A DNA stretch of 39,187 nucleotides, taken from positions 1 through 39,187 of the forward strand of contig JAUQZC010000084.1 of the NCBI GenBank assembly GCA_030587435.1, read 5' to 3'. Every line of letters starts with the position of its first letter. The stretch's first letter is position 1. This document shows positions 34,801 to 39,187 of the stretch, piece by piece. A program made the translations under genes and the position numbers. Under the pieces are notes generated by a model. It did no database searches. It saw nothing but the letters and a program-made list of their open reading frames with translations, and was not told the DNA's origin. The DNA comes from Candidatus Baldrarchaeota archaeon. Its GTDB lineage: Archaea > Asgardarchaeota > Baldrarchaeia > Baldrarchaeales > DXJG01.

Positions 34801-36294
34801 TTCATGTATAGATTTGATAGAGGTTTTCTTGGAGAGGACTGGAAAGAGAAGATTGAAAAAGTAGAATTATTAATAAAGGAACAAGCCGATGTGTGGAATA
34901 GATACATTGAGGAAGTTGAGCATATAAAAGGCAAAAGACCTACTTTATTTGACGCTATATCGCAGACTCTTTTTGAAACACATTTAACACTCATTGATAA
35001 GAAAGTGGAAGGTGTTGTTCAAGTACCAGACCCGCCTTTCCTTGAGGAACCGCCTCTTTCACATGTAGCATTATTATTCATGCTAGAAAATGCAGAGAAA
35101 AGATTGGAAAGTGATGGAGTAACGAAAGAGGTAAGTGTGATCGGCGAAAAAAGGATGAAGATAGAGAATTTCATAAGAAATAATTATAAAGTCTTCTATG
35201 AAGTCGTTTACAAAAAACTTGTTGAGAATACTAAGGATACGGATGTTAAAATTGAAGAGAAATTCGCAACGCTGAAGAAAATTATTAAGAAAAGCGGACC
35301 TTTTGGTTTTGTCGCTGTAGATAAAGCAAAGCTTGAAGACCACGAAGCCAAGGTTTGTGCAAAGAGAGAAATTTATGAAAGCAAGTTAAAGGGAACTATA
35401 CCAGATGAAGAGTTGAAGAAAGGGAGAATTTGTTGGGAATTTATGTCATTACAGCCGCCAGAAGGAATAAAAGTTAAGGGACTTGAGAAGAAGATATCTG
35501 GTCATGTAACAAGAGGAAGCGCGTTAGCAATTCTTGAAGCAATCAACAATAAAGAATTTATTCGTCCATATACGGAGAAAAGGTCGCTTATTCCGGAAAC
35601 TATAGCTCAAAAAATTCTAGACGGGAAAATTAAGGAAATAGGTAGCGAGGAATGGAAAAGAATAATCTGTCATGAAGACTATTTCAATGAAATCTTAAAA
35701 TCTAAAGACAAAGTTAAAAGTACATTTAAAAATCTGCTTGGTAAAACCATTGAAAAAGCCTTTAACGCTGGAACTACTGTAATGTTCATAGCTGTATTTG
35801 CAACTACAAGTTTCTTAGGATATAGACTTGGAATGGAAATCTATGATATTTTACCAGAAAATACCAAAACAACTTTAAGGTCTGGATACGGTAAAATTAA
35901 AGTTTACATGATATTAGCATGCATTAGCTTTGTCCTACTAAACGTGGATGACTATCAAGATTTCATAAATAACTTTAGAGGTAAAAAGGAAAACGGATCA
36001 ATAAAAGACGTTGTGAAAGTTTTACTACAAACATTTCTAGGCTGCGTCATAAACGGAATGCTTCTACAGATGTTAATTGAAAACAAAGAAGACAAAATTA
36101 TTCTAGCCGATGACGTCATACCATATATTTCGAGGGAATTATTTGGAAGAAATGCATGGGTATTTGAAAAAATCATTTGGCCAGTTGTTAGTACTGCAAT
36201 ACAAGTTTTTGCTAACGGAGGACCAGTAATGTACCTAGCAGGAATAACGATAGGAACAACAATAACACAAACATTAAACAAATTACTCTCATAA
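31846..36294 (+). CDS. Giant exported/membrane protein with putative caspase-like (clan CD) protease domain
   Basis: 1,482 residues from ATG 31846; an upstream in-frame ATG at 31759 precedes the TATA box. GGTGGTGTGGGGG precedes the chosen start, which puts a signal or anchor helix (FLSLTITFLILLMDFSAIGF) at the very N-terminus. At about 140-330, REVYLIVLTHGILNETL and LRKLKFVYLPFCNMGREKE give a His-Gly (His 208) and a Cys (Cys 259) each after a hydrophobic strand, 51 residues apart: the arrangement of clan CD caspase/CHAT peptidases. A beta-rich region follows (YVEFRVEDEIEEVN), then a long helical part and four probable membrane helices near 1309-1331, 1353-1367, 1389-1411 and 1447-1473. One uninterrupted frame. 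The protease call is by pattern only. Confidence 0.62.
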   Translation: MVAKNKFLSLTITFLILLMDFSAIGFIAINDGELLSELAGLKPPKLYMNIFNPLFKNFRNGTPVTIWEDKIIEKIVISPAGGSSLDLGKGLTLGSNVDKTWKTGINATGKLSKGLEKVFEGSVRNINDIGVLVLAFFATDIEFLNETLFSDERIRIVTDEVLRFAEEVGDVSIVLSGNYCTATNLIYLLKRSEENPKIREVYLIVLTHGILNETLQVHGMLMHDENGTAVVNGETLEHLAALYHLEKLRKLKFVYLPFCNMGREKEIYNEKSIVTFFEKHSEAIILTYDGEAYLNGDYIASLQTILSSGIYELIEEATYIPIQVIDNLTGETLDAYVEFRVEDEIEEVNSTINPYKIYDDNMNITLGFKPRRIFKFNGKYKATIHSKKVRATIYRGKPPKNRLNKHVIHIRRKVPPTYKKFGKKHNLNFKHKTRNIVPVIMGRFWKPPEIRKQQHINKNNYVGSFLAKTDEVKRAILLVDEIFTQIYSNYYSIKSAIYKWIDKTFNAPWNRWMKGPIKSTLDNSVFRGTSFIINFAKNHLKTIVCIAVHLKNTNKNLGELVAAIIIAAIAKNARGILKYFSWTMNKLLETLSKILSTDLGWVKKILNGWIDPNIKFLDNVVAYSEATFKSAAKKLAETIIKPFNWIWKQIKTLLNTLWSNFVDFSVDNYLTLAYLIAELAAERKISEKLAKSIINTAGKIIDFIISLQPVTERLKSWTKIYRVWFTAGLVSGLIPIIGSLKSCNEDVESWERTANRDVVKTNIVANGKPKKVYKILFKVLEDKVKHMSFIRTDDIKIVVWESWYRQKWFDALQTKNLINRIRNILENEDLKASEIIKFDEDGKIVEVTLDYEKNNWRYYRWLGEIHLVQVIHTHIDGKPVAFAVVWEGYMNWFRDPGKDSRVVEANMGLAKKHFSDQNKILISDFVPCRVETQDFTLKGFRIVVGVAVRVKVKPNGNINVRSEYPFTETYGKLVPSGLVPKEDGKFMYRFDRGFLGEDWKEKIEKVELLIKEQADVWNRYIEEVEHIKGKRPTLFDAISQTLFETHLTLIDKKVEGVVQVPDPPFLEEPPLSHVALLFMLENAEKRLESDGVTKEVSVIGEKRMKIENFIRNNYKVFYEVVYKKLVENTKDTDVKIEEKFATLKKIIKKSGPFGFVAVDKAKLEDHEAKVCAKREIYESKLKGTIPDEELKKGRICWEFMSLQPPEGIKVKGLEKKISGHVTRGSALAILEAINNKEFIRPYTEKRSLIPETIAQKILDGKIKEIGSEEWKRIICHEDYFNEILKSKDKVKSTFKNLLGKTIEKAFNAGTTVMFIAVFATTSFLGYRLGMEIYDILPENTKTTLRSGYGKIKVYMILACISFVLLNVDDYQDFINNFRGKKENGSIKDVVKVLLQTFLGCVINGMLLQMLIENKEDKIILADDVIPYISRELFGRNAWVFEKIIWPVVSTAIQVFANGGPVMYLAGITIGTTITQTLNKLLS

Positions 36295-36373
36295 TATTTT
36301 TTATCATTTTCCATAGGTTTATGAAAACTATATTATTGATTAAGGTAAGGGAAAGAAGACAAAGGGAGGATTT

Positions 36374-37324
36374 ATGTTGTCAGATGATGAGTGTTGGGAA
36401 TGTGAAGAGTGGATGTTACGGTTAATTTGTCAAGTGGTTCATTATCATGTTATTGAAGCATATTATTATGTGATGGTTTATATTCTTGAAGAGTTGATGA
36501 ACAGAGGTATAGTTGAGGTGGTTTTGCTTCCTATTTTTGATTTAGGTGTTTATAGCCCATATAGTACTCGATACACAACATATACTAAAAAAGATATGGA
36601 AGAAGTTTTAAAGAGATATGTAAAGTGGCTTAGAGAGGGGAGAAGTAAAGAGGCGCCGGTTCCTGTGCTACATATTTATCCAAAAGAATGCTGCTATGAA
36701 GCAGTCGTACTGCAGGAAGTTCCGAGGGATAATTGTTGTATTAGAGTTCTTAAAGAAGCAAAAAAGTTATGTGAAAAATTTCTTTTCGACGAGAAGCATA
36801 GGAGGATTTATGAGAGGATAGTTAAGGCTAGTTTTACTGGTCATCTTTCGAAACATTGTTTCGACTTCCATGAAAAGCTTGAGAAATATAGTGAGAGGAT
36901 AGAGGAGAGAATTCTCGATGGTGAAGATCTTCTTTTATTCAAAATAACTTTATATTTAGTTGATGCAGCTTTAAGGGGAAAGGTGAGTTTGGATGATTTA
37001 AGGAAGTTTAGTTATTATGCTAATTATTCTCCAAGTTCTGATGACTCCGCAAGGGATGCAATTGAAAAGATTTTTTCATACCCGTATAGATCTAGGAATG
37101 AAGATTTTTGGAGTATTGCTAAGAAGCATGGTTTTGAGTGGTTTTTAAGAATTTGGAAAACTGTTGAAGAGTATTTGAGAAAAATAGAAGAATTAGAATT
37201 CACTAATGGAAAACATTATCCAACAAAAACAGCAATAGAAATATTAAAGAAGAAATACGATGCAGAATTGGAATTTCCAGAGTGGCCTCCAACTCTTACA
37301 AGACATAATGAATTAAGCATTTAA
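36374..37324 (+). CDS. Cys-rich unknown protein, paralogue 1
   Basis: 316 residues; GGAGG six bases before ATG 36374. MVYILEELMNRGIVEVVLLP begins a helix-strand pattern, followed by HIYPKECCYEAVV, then DNCCIRVLKEAKKLCEKFL and GHLSKHCFDFHEKL. Paired Cys (KECCY, NCC) and HCFD(F/V)HE are shared with the next gene; together they could bind a metal or form disulphides. It ends (K)HYPTKTAIEILKKKYDAELE. No membrane helix. Coding strand is G/T-rich. It follows the caspase-like gene by 80 bp and may be cotranscribed. Family not recognised. Confidence 0.7.
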   Translation: MLSDDECWECEEWMLRLICQVVHYHVIEAYYYVMVYILEELMNRGIVEVVLLPIFDLGVYSPYSTRYTTYTKKDMEEVLKRYVKWLREGRSKEAPVPVLHIYPKECCYEAVVLQEVPRDNCCIRVLKEAKKLCEKFLFDEKHRRIYERIVKASFTGHLSKHCFDFHEKLEKYSERIEERILDGEDLLLFKITLYLVDAALRGKVSLDDLRKFSYYANYSPSSDDSARDAIEKIFSYPYRSRNEDFWSIAKKHGFEWFLRIWKTVEEYLRKIEELEFTNGKHYPTKTAIEILKKKYDAELEFPEWPPTLTRHNELSI

Positions 37325-37527
37325 GAACACTAGTTGCATTATTGTTCTCTTTAATTCAAATAATAAATGGTATAAATAATTAAAGTTCCTATGATAATGG
37401 TCTAAAATATCACTTGTTAATATTCAGAGATTTTAAAATTTATGTAATGAAATACCCCCAGAACAAAGGATAAAAATGAGAGAAGAAATAAATAAAAACC
37501 CAAGCTTCGCCGGAAAACGAGAAATGG

Positions 37528-38424
37528 ATGTTAAGTCTAATATGTGAAATAAACCACAAATACGTTATAAAAAGCTACTACCTAGAAATGGTCTACATAC
37601 TCGAGGAACTGATGGAAAAGGGCACAGTTAAAGTAGTTATATTGCCCTTTTTTGAATTAGGACTATATAAGCCGTATGCCGTTTGGTACTCAACATTCAC
37701 CAAAAAATACATAGAAGAGATTTTAAAGGAATATGTAGAGTGGCTTAAACAGGGAGGAGGAGAGGAGCCACCCGTAGACCCTCCACACATATACCCTAAA
37801 GAATGCTGCTACAAAACAGTAGTACTACACGAAAAACCAAAAGACACCTGCTGCATCAAAGCCTTAAAAGAAGCAGAAAAACTAAAAGAAAAATTTCTAA
37901 AAGAAGAAAAATACAGGAAAATCCATCAAAAAATAATAAAAATGACCATAATAGGATGCGGCGACACACATTGCTTCGACGTACACGAACAAATAAAAGG
38001 AAGCAAAATAACCCTAACAGGCGAAGATCAATTCCTATACAAAATAACCCTTCACCTAGTTGACAAACTGTTGAAAAAGGAACTAACATGGGAAGACATA
38101 ACAACCTTCGACGACTACTCCTGCCGCCAAATAAGCGACGAAAAAATAAAACCAGAAAAAGACCCAATAGCAAAAATATTCCTATTCCAAGAGCCAGAAG
38201 AAGACTTCTGGCACACAGCCCAGAAAAACAACCTAAAATGGTTCACAAACCTATGGAAAGCAACAGAAGAATACCTAAGAAAAAGGGAAGAAATGGAATT
38301 TGTGGAAGAAAAACACTACCCCACCTCCAAAGCAATACAAAAACTAAAAGAAAAATATAAAGCAAAACTAGATTTCTCATACTGGTTCAGCCCCTATTTC
38401 CGAGAAGAACCATGCCAAATATAA
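37528..38424 (+). CDS. Cys-rich unknown protein, paralogue 2
   Basis: 298 residues from ATG 37528, paralogous throughout to the preceding gene: MVYILEELMEKGTVKVVILP, HIYPKECCYKTVVL, DTCCIKALKEAEKLKEKFL, THCFDVHEQ, EEYLRKREEMEFVEEKHYPT. The similarity starts a few codons before the ATG (ENEKW versus ECEEW), and a better start (ATG 37476, with AAAGGA upstream) is one frame away, so the N-terminus may be frameshifted. Codon choice is A/C-rich, the reverse of paralogue 1, despite identical orientation. All paired Cys are conserved, suggesting selection on both. Confidence 0.68.
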   Translation: MLSLICEINHKYVIKSYYLEMVYILEELMEKGTVKVVILPFFELGLYKPYAVWYSTFTKKYIEEILKEYVEWLKQGGGEEPPVDPPHIYPKECCYKTVVLHEKPKDTCCIKALKEAEKLKEKFLKEEKYRKIHQKIIKMTIIGCGDTHCFDVHEQIKGSKITLTGEDQFLYKITLHLVDKLLKKELTWEDITTFDDYSCRQISDEKIKPEKDPIAKIFLFQEPEEDFWHTAQKNNLKWFTNLWKATEEYLRKREEMEFVEEKHYPTSKAIQKLKEKYKAKLDFSYWFSPYFREEPCQI

Positions 38425-38822
38425 AACACAATACAAAACCAAATTTAAAACAAAATTAGAACAGAACCTATCAATCATATAATTAGTTTTTCACCATAAT
38501 CTAACCTAACCTTACAGTAAAAAGCTTTGCTTTATTAAAATTAAACCTTCACCTCACTCAACATGATGCAAACCTAATAACATGCAAAATAAGCCCAAGA
38601 ACCCTCATAACCATTTCAGCAAGTTTCTCCAAATAATATCCCCTCAAGAACTCTTACAACCTAATACCACAATTAACACTCCAACATGTTTAACCAAAAC
38701 ATAACAAGCAACACAGAACAACAAATACAAACACACAAATATCAAAATAACACGATTAAACCCTCCTCACTCCGCAGACCACACACCGAAAACAGACCAG
38801 AAACAAAGCATACACTCCCGTT
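38425..38822. other. A/C-rich gene-free stretch next to the tRNA
   Basis: I found no convincing gene. Plus-strand open frames are Lys/Thr/Asn/Gln-rich products of the A/C bias. Confidence 0.5.
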
Positions 38823-38890
38823 AAACAAACAAAAACCAAGAACAGAGCTCAAATCAAACCCGAAGAGAGAAGAAAAGCGGTGGAAGCGGG
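38823..38890 (+). repeat. tRNA 3' flank repeated at 3.9 kb
   Basis: The partner of 3866-3925, here overlapping the CCA and acceptor end of the initiator tRNA. Confidence 0.45.
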
Positions 38891-38990
38891 GGGAGGATTT
38901 GAACCTCCGATCTCGGGGTTTCTTTCCCCGAGAGGGTTTTTCTGTCGGGGTTATGAGCCCCGCGGGATCTCCTGGCTACCCCACCCCGCT
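38884..38990 (-). tRNA. Initiator tRNA-Met (CAT) with intron
   Basis: Acceptor 5' strand AGCGGGG at 38990-38984 pairs with CCCCGCT at 38891-38885. D arm GGGTAGCCAGGAGATCCC, anticodon stem CGGGG with loop CTCATAA, T arm GGAGG-TTCAAAT-CCTCC. A1:U72 and three G:C pairs next to the loop mark an initiator. Removing 32 nt from the loop gives a normal tRNA with variable loop AGATC; left in, no acceptable tRNA folds. The discriminator (38884) is U rather than the usual A. CCA is encoded at 38883-38881. Its transcript runs into the accessory region. Confidence 0.92.
38920..38951 (-). other. Archaeal tRNA intron at position 37/38
   Basis: 32 nt by alignment with the mature tRNA. The borders can slide because ACCCCGA occurs at both ends. 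Inside, CCCCGA and TCGGGG can form the helix needed for a bulge-helix-bulge splice site. Confidence 0.75.
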
Positions 38991-39187
38991 TTGTTGTGGT
39001 GGGGTCGTGTATTTTGTGTGTTTTTTGGTTTTTTAAATTTGTTGGTTGTTTTTGGTTTTGTTAGGGGTGGTGCCATTTTGGTATGAGTTTTGTCGGTTTT
39101 GTTTTGTTTGTTTTGTTGTATCTTTGGAGGGGTTTGGTGAGGTGTCTGTGGGCTTTTGGGGTTGGTAGGTATGTTCCTGGTTTTAGT
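38991..39187. other. G/T-rich stretch upstream of the tRNA
   Basis: It presumably holds the tRNA promoter. I found no gene to the window end. The plus strand changes abruptly here from A/C-rich to G/T-rich. Confidence 0.4.

Noticed and set aside
38909..38946. Reading the tRNA as one with a very long variable arm
   Set aside because: The extra sequence starts with a second copy of the anticodon 3' stem. Excision gives a standard initiator, so an intron at 37/38 fits better.
38686..39086. Open frames of 116 and 68 codons on the plus strand
   Set aside because: They run through the initiator tRNA in antisense.
1..39187. CRISPR array or cas genes
   Set aside because: I saw no regularly spaced repeats and no Cas motifs.
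1..39187. Integrase or transposase gene
   Set aside because: I looked for tyrosine-recombinase, serine-recombinase and DDE/HUH motifs in the larger frames and found none. Small unknown genes are not excluded.

Overview
The window is AT-rich archaeal DNA, most likely from a thermophilic member of the TACK group; I cannot place it more precisely. The archaeal signs are the initiator tRNA-Met at the right end (A1:U72 pair, three G:C pairs in the anticodon stem, intron at 37/38), TTTAAATA-type TATA boxes, frequent GTG and TTG starts with GGTGA/GGAGG-type ribosome sites, PIN-domain toxin pairs, and GvpD/KaiC-like ATPases. Nearly everything left of the tRNA looks like accessory DNA: toxin-antitoxin, HEPN, nuclease and restriction genes, with many broken genes between them.

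Layout. 1-4.7 kb: a VapBC-like pair at the edge, a membrane protein, a HEPN remnant, a frameshifted UPF0175/DUF3368 toxin-antitoxin pair, an intact PIN gene with a small partner, and a small winged-helix gene. 4.7-9.7 kb: a DUF4065-like protein, two anchored proteins of unknown function, and a two-gene unit of an OLD/AAA15-type ATPase with a PIN-like protein. 9.9-16.6 kb (minus strand): EVE-hsdM-hsdS-hsdR-M48-type metallopeptidase, a type I restriction-modification operon in which all three hsd genes are interrupted. hsdM and hsdS break at G/C homopolymers, and hsdS carries an exact 48-bp internal duplication. 16.9-18.4 kb: a tight three-gene operon ending in a HEPN-like protein, behind a perfect 16-bp palindrome. 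18.6-19.8 kb: pseudogenes. 19.9-23.1 kb: two convergent GvpD/KaiC-like ATPase genes, each broken by a long G/C run (13 and 10 bases) that one base less would repair. 23.4-29.7 kb: a zinc-finger gene, a two-gene unit with a putative PD-(D/E)XK nuclease, an Apea-like HEPN protein, a small HEPN protein and an Mrr-type endonuclease. 29.8-38.4 kb: a 414-aa unknown, a small membrane protein, a giant (about 1,480 aa) exported protein with a putative caspase-like (clan CD) domain, and two tandem Cys-rich paralogues. 38.9 kb: the tRNA, whose 3' flank is repeated imperfectly at 3.9 kb and may mark an old integration event.

How the genes fit together. The content is that of a defence or mobile-gene island next to a tRNA. 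The best candidates for undescribed biology are the homopolymer-switchable ATPase pair, the caspase-like giant protein with its neighbours, the ATPase plus PIN-like pair, the 24.2-26.3 kb nuclease pair and the three-gene HEPN operon. Many long frames are intact (1,482, 467, 428, 414 and 392 codons), which argues against generally poor sequence. Homopolymer-specific consensus errors cannot be excluded from the sequence alone.
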